Both the position numbers and the translations under genes were made by a program. Shown here one piece after another: positions 1 to 7,742 of a DNA stretch of 64,000 nt. The stretch lies in contig JAFDXL010000004.1 of the NCBI GenBank assembly GCA_018267955.1, positions 128,064-192,063 on the forward strand, given 5' to 3'. Position 1 is the stretch's first letter, and the number at the start of each line of letters is the position of its first letter. Source of the stretch: Bacteroidota bacterium. Its GTDB lineage: Bacteria > Bacteroidota > Bacteroidia > Chitinophagales > Chitinophagaceae. A model generated the notes under the pieces. That model did no database searches. It was not told where the DNA came from and saw only the letters and a program-made list of their open reading frames with translations.

Positions 1-338
1 AGTTCGTAGCTGCCATTTGCTTTATACCCGATCTTATCATCACCTAATCTTTCACGTAGCTTCAGCAATCCTTTTCTTCTCAGATCATACAACGCTACCA
101 CTTCCTGTTCGCTGCTATACTGCAGATCATCCAAAAGCTCCGTAAGGCTTCCCATACAGACGAAGCCTGCATTACGACTGCTGGCTCCGGTTGGGAGTAG
201 TGAGCGTTCCAGGACCAATACTGAAGATTTGGGATATTTAACTTTGAGTTCAATGGCAGTACTCAATCCCACGATGCCTGAACCGATCACGACATGGTCG
301 TAGTTAATAAAGCTTTGTTGTTCCCAGTAGCTAAGCAT
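1..338 (-). CDS. FAD-dependent oxidoreductase, DAO family (partial, C-terminus outside window)
   Basis: The reading frame runs leftward from an ATG at 338 and leaves the window, so only about 112 N-terminal residues are visible. Seen: a dinucleotide-binding fold start, with VVIGSGIVGLSTA at residues 16-28 (GxGxxG at 19-24), the second strand ending in LVLER about 34-40 residues after the start of the first, and then PTGASSRNAGFV. This last motif is typical of the DAO family (glycine oxidase, D-amino acid dehydrogenase and relatives), where it contacts the FAD pyrophosphate. The substrate cannot be told from this part. The gene diverges from the secreted-protein pair that starts at 382. The call to a FAD-dependent amine or 2-hydroxyacid oxidoreductase family is firm; the exact enzyme is open. 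Confidence 0.8.
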   Translation of the reverse strand, partial: MLSYWEQQSFINYDHVVIGSGIVGLSTAIELKVKYPKSSVLVLERSLLPTGASSRNAGFVCMGSLTELLDDLQYSSEQEVVALYDLRRKGLLKLRERLGDDKIGYKANGSYE

Positions 339-369
339 ACAGCAAATGTGCAAATTATTCAGTAATCCG

Positions 370-376
370 TAAATTG
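370..376 (+). promoter_or_regulatory. Possible -7 element (TAAATTG variant) of the 382 gene
   Basis: TAAATTG lies five bases (GCTGT) before the ATG at 382. It matches the Bacteroidota -7 element TAnnTTTG with one T missing. The same layout, TATTTTG-GCTGC-ATG, precedes the transporter gene at 61748. No clear -33 TTG was found. If it is used, the mRNA would have almost no leader. Confidence 0.3.
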
Positions 377-381
377 GCTGT

Positions 382-888
382 ATGAAAAGACTGCTACTTA
401 CGCTAATACTCCTCCCCACCCTTGCTTTCGCACAACAAAAAAAATACGACCCTGTGTACCACCTGGATATTCACGGATGCTACGAATACGCGATAACGGC
501 TTTGGTACATGGAGATGCTGGCCTGGAAAGCATCGCCGGCAAGAAAAGGAAGAAGGCTATCTACTTTTCCAAAGAATATTATACAGCAGGCTTCCCAGAA
601 GAAATTGATGGATGTACAATAAAGTTCATAGATATAGACCTGAATAAGGAAACGCTTTATAAAGAACAGAAGTCGAAAAAAGGCGTGGTGATGTATATGA
701 GCGTATTAAACCTAACTGCCGATACCTGTGACCTGTGGATGATACCGATAGATATAGAAAAGAAGGGAGAAGAATATTCCTGGTCGTACAGTGATGGCGG
801 CTGCCATGTATTCTACAACTTCAACAAAGAGGCCGGTAAACTGGGGTATCTGAAAACAGAATGTAAAGAGGCCAAAAAAGAGGATTAA
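382..888 (+). CDS. Small secreted protein of unknown function, first of a related pair
   Basis: A 168-residue protein. A signal peptide is clear: two basic residues, a leucine-rich core, then cleavage probably after LAFA (residue 17). The mature part holds five cysteines (33, 78, 116, 141, 161), which fits disulfide bonding in the periplasm or outside the cell. No known domain was recognised. The next gene, which starts on the last base of this stop codon, encodes a relative: both share a Trp-hydrophobic-Ile-Pro segment (LWMIPIDIEKK here, IWLIPVNMKKK there), a run near the end rich in aromatic residues, and a final Glu-Cys-[KQ]-Glu. The pair therefore arose by tandem duplication. The job is unknown; co-translation suggests the two proteins work together. 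Confidence 0.75.
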   Translation: MKRLLLTLILLPTLAFAQQKKYDPVYHLDIHGCYEYAITALVHGDAGLESIAGKKRKKAIYFSKEYYTAGFPEEIDGCTIKFIDIDLNKETLYKEQKSKKGVVMYMSVLNLTADTCDLWMIPIDIEKKGEEYSWSYSDGGCHVFYNFNKEAGKLGYLKTECKEAKKED

Positions 889-1391
889 TGACTAGATATA
901 TATTGATATTACTGGTTCTGTTTCCGGAGATTTTATTTGCGCAGCGACATGTAAGTACCGGCAATGAATATTGGATGTATAAGGAGACTGACTGCCAGTC
1001 GCACATTCTGAGGACGATCATTGAGCATGGAGGAACGTTGAATGATAGCTGCCCCGCTTTAATGGATAAGGGTGCAAAAGACCTCTATATCTTGCAGGAA
1101 CCTTACTTCAGGCATATGCCCGATACTTTTATGGGCGTAAACATTCATTATATTAACGCCGATAGTAATACCCGATACTGGTACGAACGCCAGAAAACTG
1201 AACATATACCCATCTACTATATGAGCCCTGTCTTTAGTTACCTGCGGTTCTACTATATATGGCTAATACCGGTGAACATGAAAAAAAAGAAAGTAGAATT
1301 TGCAAACAGGGGCTATATAGCCCATTACGAATTCAGGTACTACCAGAACGACTTCCAATATCAACGTTCGGAATGCCAGGAATGGCAATAA
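888..1391 (+). CDS. Small secreted protein of unknown function, second of a related pair
   Basis: A 167-residue protein whose ATG shares one base with the preceding stop codon (TAATG), a typical translational coupling junction. It has a signal peptide that probably ends after ILFA (residue 18). It is a diverged paralogue of the upstream gene: the Trp-Leu-Ile-Pro segment lies at 125-128, and the first and last cysteines (36 and 163) correspond to 33 and 161 there, while 55 is its own. The mature protein is rich in Tyr, Phe and Trp. No family was recognised. A 61-bp gap with a promoter element separates it from leuS. Confidence 0.75.
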   Translation: MTRYILILLVLFPEILFAQRHVSTGNEYWMYKETDCQSHILRTIIEHGGTLNDSCPALMDKGAKDLYILQEPYFRHMPDTFMGVNIHYINADSNTRYWYERQKTEHIPIYYMSPVFSYLRFYYIWLIPVNMKKKKVEFANRGYIAHYEFRYYQNDFQYQRSECQEWQ

Positions 1392-1425
1392 CTGTGTACA
1401 TGCCATAAAAGCGGCTGCCTTTTTG

Positions 1426-1433
1426 TATTTTTG
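1426..1433 (+). promoter_or_regulatory. Candidate -7 element for leuS (TATTTTTG)
   Basis: TATTTTTG matches the Bacteroidota consensus TAnnTTTG and ends 19 bases before the leuS ATG at 1453. No convincing -33 TTG was found at 19-21 bp. Confidence 0.5.
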
Positions 1434-1452
1434 GCTCCGTTTATAAATTATT

Positions 1453-4263
1453 ATGGAGTACGCGTTTAGCAATATTGAAAAGAAGTGGAAGCAATACTGG
1501 AGGGAAAATCATACCTATTCTGTCAATAATATAAGTGACAAGCCCAAGTATTATGTGCTGGATATGTTCCCTTACCCAAGTGGCGCCGGCCTGCACGTAG
1601 GGCATCCGCTCGGCTATATAGCTTCTGATATATTTGCACGCTACAAACGCCAGAAAGGTTTTAACGTACTTCACCCCATGGGCTTTGATGCCTTTGGACT
1701 GCCTGCGGAACAATATGCATTGGAAACCGGGCAGCATCCTGCTGTAACAACAGAAAAGAACATTGCCCGATACAGGGAACAACTGGATAATATTGGCTTC
1801 TGCTACGACTGGGACCGTGAGGTGCGCACCAGCGACCCCGGTTATTATAAATGGACACAATGGATCTTTCTTCAATTGTTTCATAGCTGGTATGACAGGA
1901 AACTGAACAAAGCCCGCCCGATTGAAGAACTGGTTGCCCTTTTTGAAAAAGAAGGCAACAATAATGCCCCTTGCCCCGAGGATGATCAATTGTGCTTTGA
2001 CTCGAAGCAATGGAAAGAAATGGGCGAGCAGGCCAGGCGCGAAACATTGATGAAATATCGCCTTGCCTACCAGGGATATGCAGAAGTATGGTGGTGTGAA
2101 GCATTGGGAACGGTGCTGGCCAATGATGAAGTAGTGAATGGAGTTTCTGAGCGCGGTGGCCACCCGGTAATACGCAAACAAATGCGCCAGTGGTTCCTGC
2201 GGATAACAGAATATGCGGAAAGATTGTTGCAAAGCCTGGACAGGCTGGATTGGTCTGAAGCTATGAAGGAAATGCAGCGCAACTGGATAGGGAAAAGCAT
2301 AGGTGCAGAGGTGAAATTTCCTTTAGCACAAAACCAGGATGAACATATTAAAGTGTTCACCACACGGCCTGATACTATTTTCGGGGTAGATTTTATGGTA
2401 TTGGCCCCGGAGCTTGAACTTGTTGACAGTATTACAACACAAGAGCAACAAGAGGAAGTTAACAGGTATAAACAATACGTACAAAGCCGCAGCGAACGCG
2501 AGCGCATGTCTGAAGTAAAGCAGGTTACCGGCGCGTTTACCGGCGCTTATGTGATACATCCGTTTACCCGTAAGCAAGTGCCTGTCTGGATCTCTGAATA
2601 CGTACTGGCCGGATACGGTACCGGCGCCATTATGGCGGTACCAAGCGGTGACGACAGGGATCATGCTTTTGCAAAGCATTTTAATATACCGATCACCAAT
2701 ATTTTTGGTAATAACTACAACGGAACAGCTGCTTACACCGAAAAGCAAGGTACGCTTGAGAATAGTGGGTTCCTGAATAATATAAAACTTTCGGAAGCAA
2801 TTGAGGTGGCCATACGCGCTATTGTAGATGCGGGATTGGGACATGCAAAGGTGAATTATAAAATGCGCGATGCAGGCTTTAGCCGCCAGCGTTATTGGGG
2901 CGAACCTTTCCCGATAGTATATATCAACGGCATTCCATACGCAACCGATGAGGCGGAAACTGAAAGTCATATCGGTGAACAGGAACTGCCTGTAGAACTG
3001 CCTTTGGTAGAGCACTACAAGCCAGGGCCGGAAGGTGAAGGCCCGCTGGCCAATGTTGACGAGTGGGTAAACCTATCTGCTCAATCAAATGTAACCGTTA
3101 CCAGGGAAACCAATACAATGCCAGGCTACGCCGGCAGCAGCTGGTATTTTCTGCGTTATATGGATCCATTCAACAACGAGGAATTTGCAAGCAAGGAAGC
3201 CACCAATTACTGGAAAGAAGTAGACCTGTATGTAGGTGGCACAGAGCACGCCGTAGGGCATTTGCTCTACAGCCGCTTGTGGACCAAAGTATTGCATGAC
3301 CTGGGATACATCAGCTTTGATGAGCCATTCAAGAAGTTGCTGAACCAGGGGATGATACAAGGTAATTCCCGCTTTGTGTACAGGATACAGGATACCAACA
3401 CCTTTGTATCAAAAGGATTGAAAGATCAATATCCTACGCACGAATTGCATGTAGACGTGAATATTGTAAACGGACTGGAACTGGATACAGAAGCGTTTAA
3501 GGCATGGAGACCAGAATATAATGATGCCGAATTTATTCTTGAGGGTGGTAAATACATTTGCGGTGATGGCGTTGAAAAGATGTCCAAATCAAAGTACAAT
3601 GTCGTTAACCCGGATGATGTGGTAGCACAGTTTGGTGCAGACACATTCCGGATGTATGAAATGTTCCTTGGCCCGATAGACGTGAGCAAACCTTGGGAAC
3701 AGAAAGGCATTGAAGGGGTGCACCGCTTCATCAAAAAATTGTGGCGCCTGTATTTTGATGAGCAAAAAGGCTGGATCGTTACCGAAGAAGAACCAACGGA
3801 CGCAGAACTACGCATCATCCATAAAACCATTAAAAAAGTAGGCGACGATATTGAGCGCTTTTCTTTCAATACAGCGGTAAGCCAGTTTATGATCTGTGTA
3901 AATGAATTAAGTTCCCTTAACTGCCATAAACGAACCATACTGGAAGCCCTTGCCGTGATCATAGCGCCATTTGCGCCACACCTGGCAGAAGAGTTATGGC
4001 AAACCGGCTTTGGACATACCAGCTCAGTACTGGATGCACCCTTCCCGGCTTATAAGGAACAATACACAGTTGATAACAGCAAAAAATACCCTGTAGCTGT
4101 AAACGGTAAAACCAGGGTAGAAATGGAGTTTCCGCTGGATATAGATCAAAAACAGCTGGAAAAAGAAGTACTGGCAGATGCTACCATACAAAAATGGCTG
4201 GAGGGCAAAGAGCCTAAAAAAATAATATATGTAAAAGGCAAGATGATAAATCTTGTAGTTTAA
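1453..4263 (+). CDS. leuS: Leucyl-tRNA synthetase
   Basis: Charges tRNA-Leu with leucine in the cytoplasm. The 936-residue protein has the class I signature: the HIGH-type motif appears as HVGH at 48-51 inside PSGAGLHVGHP, and KMSKS at 709-713. Between these lie the editing (CP1) domain, with its threonine-rich TTRPDTIFG segment and GTGAIMAVPSGDDRDHAF, and a long leucyl-specific insertion just before KMSKS. An extra insert of about 50 residues follows YYKWTQWIFLQLF, ahead of the WWCEALGTVLANDEV block; as far as I recall this is usual for LeuRS of Bacteroidota. The anticodon-binding domain and the C-terminal end (IIYVKGKMINLVV) are present, so the gene is complete. The ATG at 1453 gives the expected N-terminus. 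Confidence 0.98.
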   Translation: MEYAFSNIEKKWKQYWRENHTYSVNNISDKPKYYVLDMFPYPSGAGLHVGHPLGYIASDIFARYKRQKGFNVLHPMGFDAFGLPAEQYALETGQHPAVTTEKNIARYREQLDNIGFCYDWDREVRTSDPGYYKWTQWIFLQLFHSWYDRKLNKARPIEELVALFEKEGNNNAPCPEDDQLCFDSKQWKEMGEQARRETLMKYRLAYQGYAEVWWCEALGTVLANDEVVNGVSERGGHPVIRKQMRQWFLRITEYAERLLQSLDRLDWSEAMKEMQRNWIGKSIGAEVKFPLAQNQDEHIKVFTTRPDTIFGVDFMVLAPELELVDSITTQEQQEEVNRYKQYVQSRSERERMSEVKQVTGAFTGAYVIHPFTRKQVPVWISEYVLAGYGTGAIMAVPSGDDRDHAFAKHFNIPITNIFGNNYNGTAAYTEKQGTLENSGFLNNIKLSEAIEVAIRAIVDAGLGHAKVNYKMRDAGFSRQRYWGEPFPIVYINGIPYATDEAETESHIGEQELPVELPLVEHYKPGPEGEGPLANVDEWVNLSAQSNVTVTRETNTMPGYAGSSWYFLRYMDPFNNEEFASKEATNYWKEVDLYVGGTEHAVGHLLYSRLWTKVLHDLGYISFDEPFKKLLNQGMIQGNSRFVYRIQDTNTFVSKGLKDQYPTHELHVDVNIVNGLELDTEAFKAWRPEYNDAEFILEGGKYICGDGVEKMSKSKYNVVNPDDVVAQFGADTFRMYEMFLGPIDVSKPWEQKGIEGVHRFIKKLWRLYFDEQKGWIVTEEEPTDAELRIIHKTIKKVGDDIERFSFNTAVSQFMICVNELSSLNCHKRTILEALAVIIAPFAPHLAEELWQTGFGHTSSVLDAPFPAYKEQYTVDNSKKYPVAVNGKTRVEMEFPLDIDQKQLEKEVLADATIQKWLEGKEPKKIIYVKGKMINLVV

Positions 4264-4292
4264 GAATGCTATGCATAATTTTAAAATTGCAT

Positions 4293-4300
4293 TATATTTG
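4293..4300 (+). promoter_or_regulatory. Candidate -7 element for the small lipoprotein gene (TATATTTG)
   Basis: TATATTTG fits TAnnTTTG exactly and ends 18 bases before the ATG at 4319. It lies downstream of another in-frame ATG at 4271, which argues that translation starts at 4319. Confidence 0.5.
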
Positions 4301-4318
4301 AAACAAAACAGGTTAAAA

Positions 4319-4549
4319 ATGAAAACTGTACTTTCTATTGCTGCCGTGGCTTTATTTACTTTTGCTTTTACATCCTGCAAAAAGGATTATACATGTACTT
4401 GTGTTAAAACCGAAGCCGGCACATCTAAAACTACAGTTTATGAAAAGCAGATGCGTAACCAAACCAAGCCAAACGCAAAAGCTACCTGCCAGGCATTTGA
4501 AGATATGCTGAACGTAAGCCGCGATGGCGTGGCCAAGTGTACATATTAG
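4319..4549 (+). CDS. Small lipoprotein of unknown function
   Basis: 76 residues. MKTVLSIAAVALF is followed by a lipobox FTSC with the lipidated cysteine at 20, so the mature 57-residue chain is tethered to a membrane. The mature part starts CKKDYTCTC and has four further cysteines, two as a CxC pair near the N-terminus and two later, which suggests disulfides or metal contact. An ATG 16 codons upstream (4271) is in frame, but it would spoil the signal peptide and lies before the likely promoter, so 4319 was chosen. No function can be assigned. It sits between leuS and the SCO1-like gene with no clear operon link. Confidence 0.7.
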   Translation: MKTVLSIAAVALFTFAFTSCKKDYTCTCVKTEAGTSKTTVYEKQMRNQTKPNAKATCQAFEDMLNVSRDGVAKCTY

Positions 4550-4582
4550 TACTTAGCCTATATTTATTGTTTCACTATTTTA

Positions 4583-4615
4583 TTTGCGGGAAACAAAGTA
4601 GCCATGTTACCTTTG
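4583..4615 (+). promoter_or_regulatory. Promoter of the SCO1-like gene, leaderless layout
   Basis: TTTG at 4583-4586, 21 bp, then TACCTTTG at 4608-4615. This is a good match to the Bacteroidota sigma-ABfr promoter. Only seven bases separate the -7 element from the ATG at 4623, so transcription should begin at or next to the start codon. Confidence 0.6.
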
Positions 4616-4622
4616 CATCGTT

Positions 4623-5255
4623 ATGAGCAAAAGGAACACTACCATATTTCTGATTTCATTTTTTATTATCCTTGCCGCGGTCTTCATGACCTACTTTTAT
4701 AAAGTAACGCGTGAAGAACCTAAGAAGCTGCCTGTTTATGGCAATCCGGGGCATAAGGTAGGCGACTTTTCTTTTGTAAACCAGGATGGAAAAACGGTTA
4801 CATTAAAAGATGTAAACGGAAAGATCCGCGTGGTAGAATATTTCTTTACTACCTGCAAAGGCATCTGCCCAAAGATGAATGAGAACATGAGCAAGGTTTA
4901 TGAAGCTTTTCGCGGCAATGATAAAATAATGATCCTTTCTCATAGTGTAGATCCGTTAAAAGACACCGTAGCTGCGATGAAAGCGTATAGCCTGCGTTTT
5001 GATGCTGACCCCAAGCAATGGATGTTCCTCACCGGCGATAAGAAGGCGCTGTATGATATGGCGAGGAATGAATATTTGGTAACTGCCGCTGATGACACCG
5101 CTACGGTAGATATTGCCAGTGATTTTATACATACAGACCGCTTTGTATTAGTAGATGATTCGGGACGCATACGTGGTATGTATAAGGGTACAGATATGGG
5201 GTCGGTGAACCAACTGATAGGGGATATTAAAGAACTGCTGAAAGAGCGGCAGTAA
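4623..5255 (+). CDS. SCO1/SenC family copper-binding protein
   Basis: A 210-residue thioredoxin-fold protein anchored by one N-terminal membrane helix (about residues 8-27), with the globular domain in the periplasm. The copper and redox site is visible: CKGICP with cysteines 78 and 82, and the distant histidine 170 in DFIHTDRF. Family members deliver copper to, or reduce, the CuA centre of cytochrome c oxidase. The protein ends with a normal C-terminal helix and is full length. Its stop codon abuts that of the chromate-transporter gene on the other strand, with no base between them. The substrate oxidase is not in this window. Confidence 0.9.
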   Translation: MSKRNTTIFLISFFIILAAVFMTYFYKVTREEPKKLPVYGNPGHKVGDFSFVNQDGKTVTLKDVNGKIRVVEYFFTTCKGICPKMNENMSKVYEAFRGNDKIMILSHSVDPLKDTVAAMKAYSLRFDADPKQWMFLTGDKKALYDMARNEYLVTAADDTATVDIASDFIHTDRFVLVDDSGRIRGMYKGTDMGSVNQLIGDIKELLKERQ

Positions 5256-6467
5256 TCAGGCGTTCATAGTCCACCCGAGCAGCAACCAGCCCAATACAAT
5301 AAATGGCGCAGGTATTTTGGTGAAGTACAGCATACTGAATGTGATGACCACTACAACCACGTGCATCCACTCAAAAGGCATAGACTGAAAGAGTAATATA
5401 CCTGACGCCCAGATAATGCCTACTATAGCGGCATTAATACCTTCCAGCGCGCGGTAAATGATCACATGCTGTTTCAGGTTTTGATATACAGGAAACAGGA
5501 AAAATAACAATAAAGTGCTGGGCAGAAACACGGCTATTGTTGCCGTAATACAACCTACTACCTGCCAGAAAGGGCCATACGGACTCATTACCATACCACC
5601 TACGTAAGAACATATAGAAAACACAGGGCCGGGTACAGCATGTACAATACCATAACCCGTAAGTAATTGTTCGCTGGATAGTAGCGGAGGCTGCCCCAAA
5701 GAACGTGGCCTGTTAATAAACTGGAAAAGCATCATAGGCATTAAAGCCTGCCCGCCACCCCATACATAAGATCCAAAACGATAAAAGTTCTCAAAAAGAT
5801 TAAAGACACGCTTATGCGGCCAGTCGTTGATGCGGGCCATTTCACTAAAGATACCTGCAAGGATGAAAAGAGCAGCGAATATCCATAGGTTCATCCATTG
5901 TATAGGCTTGGGCTTGGTGTGTGTTTCGGGGATACGCTTATTGCTGAAATTACTTACCACACCCGCTACTACCAGCAGCAATGGGAATACCCATGGTGTT
6001 TGTACCGCAAGTGTTACCACCATACTACAGGTCATAATAAACCAGGTAGCCACATGCTGCACACTGCTTTTCATCATCCGGACCGCGGCGAATGCTATAA
6101 AACCTACGGACATTGGGCGGATGTAGGTAAATAAATTGGTCTGTATATCCCTGACATCGAAATAATAGATCAGGAAAGAAAAGGCCCCCATCAGTAACAC
6201 TGCAGGCACCATCCATAATAAAAGAGCTATGGTAGCTAGTGGAACACCGCCGCGCTTGTAAGCGATGAGTGTAACCGTTTGAGTGGACGATGGCCCGGGT
6301 AACATCTGGCAAAAAGCGTTATATTCTACCAGCTCTTCTTCCGTTACATCATGCCTTTTCTGCACAAAAGTCTTTAGCATCATACCAAGGTGTCCCTGCG
6401 GACCGCCAAAAGCGGTAAAGGAATATGCAAGAACAGCTTTTAAAAATGGTACATGCCTTAATAACAT
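5256..6467 (-). CDS. chrA: Chromate transporter family (CHR) membrane protein
   Basis: 403 residues with about ten to twelve hydrophobic segments, arranged as two homologous halves as in long-chain ChrA proteins. First half: FGGPQGH at 20-26 and LPGPSSTQ at 56-63. Second half: GGGQALMPM and a second proline-glycine motif, AVPGPVFS. These are the signatures of the CHR superfamily, whose characterised members expel chromate. Many homologues have no known substrate, so the symbol rests on family and not on shown chromate resistance. Convergent with the SCO1-like gene, with abutting stop codons. Confidence 0.85.
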   Translation of the reverse strand: MLLRHVPFLKAVLAYSFTAFGGPQGHLGMMLKTFVQKRHDVTEEELVEYNAFCQMLPGPSSTQTVTLIAYKRGGVPLATIALLLWMVPAVLLMGAFSFLIYYFDVRDIQTNLFTYIRPMSVGFIAFAAVRMMKSSVQHVATWFIMTCSMVVTLAVQTPWVFPLLLVVAGVVSNFSNKRIPETHTKPKPIQWMNLWIFAALFILAGIFSEMARINDWPHKRVFNLFENFYRFGSYVWGGGQALMPMMLFQFINRPRSLGQPPLLSSEQLLTGYGIVHAVPGPVFSICSYVGGMVMSPYGPFWQVVGCITATIAVFLPSTLLLFFLFPVYQNLKQHVIIYRALEGINAAIVGIIWASGILLFQSMPFEWMHVVVVVITFSMLYFTKIPAPFIVLGWLLLGWTMNA

Positions 6468-6551
6468 GGAAACGAACGGTGAAGATGAGGGTGGAAAAAT
6501 ACTCAGAAAAAACCTAAATGCCTACACTATAATAATTAGCCGCATGTTTTG

Positions 6552-6558
6552 TATCTTG
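6552..6558 (+). promoter_or_regulatory. Possible -7 element (TATCTTG) ahead of the 47-residue membrane protein gene
   Basis: TATCTTG followed by CG, 20 bases before the ATG at 6579. It is one T short of TAnnTTTG. It would drive the small membrane protein and pdxH together. Confidence 0.3.
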
Positions 6559-6578
6559 CGTGAAATTTCGCACAGGTT

Positions 6579-6722
6579 ATGAATTCATTATTACTGAACG
6601 CTTTTTTTGATACTGTAAATTTCGGCATTGGCCCTATCGTTACTTATATCTTTATATTTCTGCTGGTGATAGAACTGATATATGTGATGGCTAAATACCT
6701 GCGCAGCGAAAAAAAGAACTAG
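6579..6722 (+). CDS. Small single-pass membrane protein, 47 residues, unknown function
   Basis: An ATG at 6579 opens a 47-codon frame that ends at TAG 6720-6722. The product has a short polar N-terminus, one strongly hydrophobic helix (about residues 18-39, from IGPIVTYIFIF onward) and a basic tail, KYLRSEKKN. It is followed after three bases by the TTG start of pdxH, which needs nearby translation to be used well, so this small gene may act partly as a leader for pdxH. Support is the clean membrane-protein pattern and tight spacing. I do not recognise a family. Confidence 0.55.
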   Translation: MNSLLLNAFFDTVNFGIGPIVTYIFIFLLVIELIYVMAKYLRSEKKN

Positions 6723-6725
6723 TTC

Positions 6726-7376
6726 TTGCCACTCCCAGAAAAAAATATTGCAGATATACGAAAGGATTATCAGCAGGCCTCGCTCGATGAGCATATGGCC
6801 GGCGATAATCCTTTAGCTTTTTTTAAAACTTGGTTTCACCACGCGCTGAAGTCTTCTGTAGACGAAGTAAATGCCATGACCCTGGCCACAGTTGATGCTG
6901 CCGGCAAGCCTCATGCCCGGATAGTACTGCTAAAAGGAATGGATGAACATGGCTTTACCTTCTTCACTAACTATCTGAGTCATAAAGGACATCAAATAGA
7001 AGAAAATCAACATGTAGCCCTTGTATTTTTCTGGAAGGAACTGGAAAGACAAATACGCATTGAAGGCATTGCAGAGAAAGTAACGGAAGCAGAGAGCGAT
7101 GAATACTTTCATTCGCGCCCCGAAAACAGCCGCTTAGGTGCATGGGCATCCCCACAGAGCCAAATAATATCAGAAAGAACTTTCCTGGAGAAGAACCACG
7201 AAAACTACCGGAAAGAATTCTCCGGCAACATCCCACGACCACCACATTGGGGTGGCTATCGCGTAAAACCCAATTGCATAGAATTTTGGCAAGGCCGTGC
7301 CAACCGCATGCACGACAGGATCTTATTTACCCTGAATGAACAAGGTAAATGGGATAAAAGTCGCCTTGCTCCATAA
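6726..7376 (+). CDS. pdxH: Pyridoxamine 5'-phosphate oxidase
   Basis: Makes pyridoxal 5'-phosphate by FMN-dependent oxidation of PNP or PMP in the cytoplasm. The 216-residue protein has the family blocks: an N-terminal IADIRKDYQQASLDE, the FMN-binding AMTLATVDAAGKPHARIVLL, the RPENSRLGAWASPQSQ block, and the C-terminal EFWQGRANRMHDRI, which holds the substrate-binding arginine and histidine. The only usable start is TTG at 6726: the codon two triplets earlier is the TAG of the small membrane protein gene, and the next ATG is 21 codons in. The start therefore lies three bases after the upstream stop, a coupling arrangement. Confidence 0.95.
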   Translation: MPLPEKNIADIRKDYQQASLDEHMAGDNPLAFFKTWFHHALKSSVDEVNAMTLATVDAAGKPHARIVLLKGMDEHGFTFFTNYLSHKGHQIEENQHVALVFFWKELERQIRIEGIAEKVTEAESDEYFHSRPENSRLGAWASPQSQIISERTFLEKNHENYRKEFSGNIPRPPHWGGYRVKPNCIEFWQGRANRMHDRILFTLNEQGKWDKSRLAP

Positions 7377-7438
7377 TTTTCCGCCAACATTAACCACCGA
7401 ATAACACAGGGATTGCAGCTATCAAACCGTTGCTTTCC

Positions 7439-7446
7439 TAACTTTG
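7439..7446 (+). promoter_or_regulatory. Candidate promoter of the polysaccharide operon (-7 TAACTTTG)
   Basis: TAACTTTG matches TAnnTTTG; a TTG lies 23 bp upstream at 7413-7415. It is the only full -7 match noticed in the 366-bp gap before the Wza-like gene. Confidence 0.4.
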
Positions 7447-7499
7447 CTGTATATCGCGTGCACATCCTGTGGATATCTTGTTATTATTCTGTTGATAAT

Positions 7500-7508
7500 T
7501 TATCCACA
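7500..7508 (+). promoter_or_regulatory. DnaA-box-like site (TTATCCACA)
   Basis: Perfect match to the strict DnaA box consensus TTATNCACA. A second, 8 of 9 match in inverted orientation lies at 7468-7476. Single boxes occur by chance and also serve as DnaA regulatory sites; binding is not shown. Confidence 0.35.
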
Positions 7509-7742
7509 ATTGTTCATAATACGACTGCGAGATAGTATTTTGCACTATAATAAAATGTAATAACAGGCAAAAACAGGGCATTTCACAACTAAAAATACCC
7601 TTGCCTTTATCAACATAGTGCCGCATACTAAAGTTACATATCAGAGATACGGAGAAGAGGTACGGCGCCTCCGGGCAGCCCTGTCTCGAATAAATAAGGG
7701 CACAGCAACACAGTTTACACACCCAGGTAAATTCATAAACGT

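Larger units (their letters stand above)
7377..7742 (+). other. 366-bp gene-free region, leader of the polysaccharide operon
   Basis: No convincing coding frame was seen. It holds a -7 element TAACTTTG at 7439-7446, a perfect DnaA-box-like TTATCCACA at 7500-7508, and a near-match in the opposite direction, TGTGGATAT, at 7468-7476, with AT-rich sequence between and around them. If transcription begins after 7446, the export gene at 7743 would have a leader of about 290 bases, enough for regulation by attenuation or antitermination. No strong terminator hairpin was seen in it. Confidence 0.5.

Noticed and set aside
1396-1430. Possible hairpin AAAAGCGGCTGCCTTTT before leuS
   Set aside because: The arms pair poorly in the centre (loop too small for the GGC/GCC pairing), so it is not a credible terminator.
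1441-2232. Long minus-strand frame (263 codons) opposite leuS
   Set aside because: It lies wholly over the conserved leuS coding sequence and gives a protein with no domain; a shadow frame.
2323-3015. 230-codon minus-strand frame opposite leuS
   Set aside because: Antisense to the catalytic and editing domains of leuS; composition is that of a reverse-complement shadow.
4271-4318. N-terminal extension of the small lipoprotein
   Set aside because: It would disrupt the lipoprotein signal and includes the TATATTTG promoter element.
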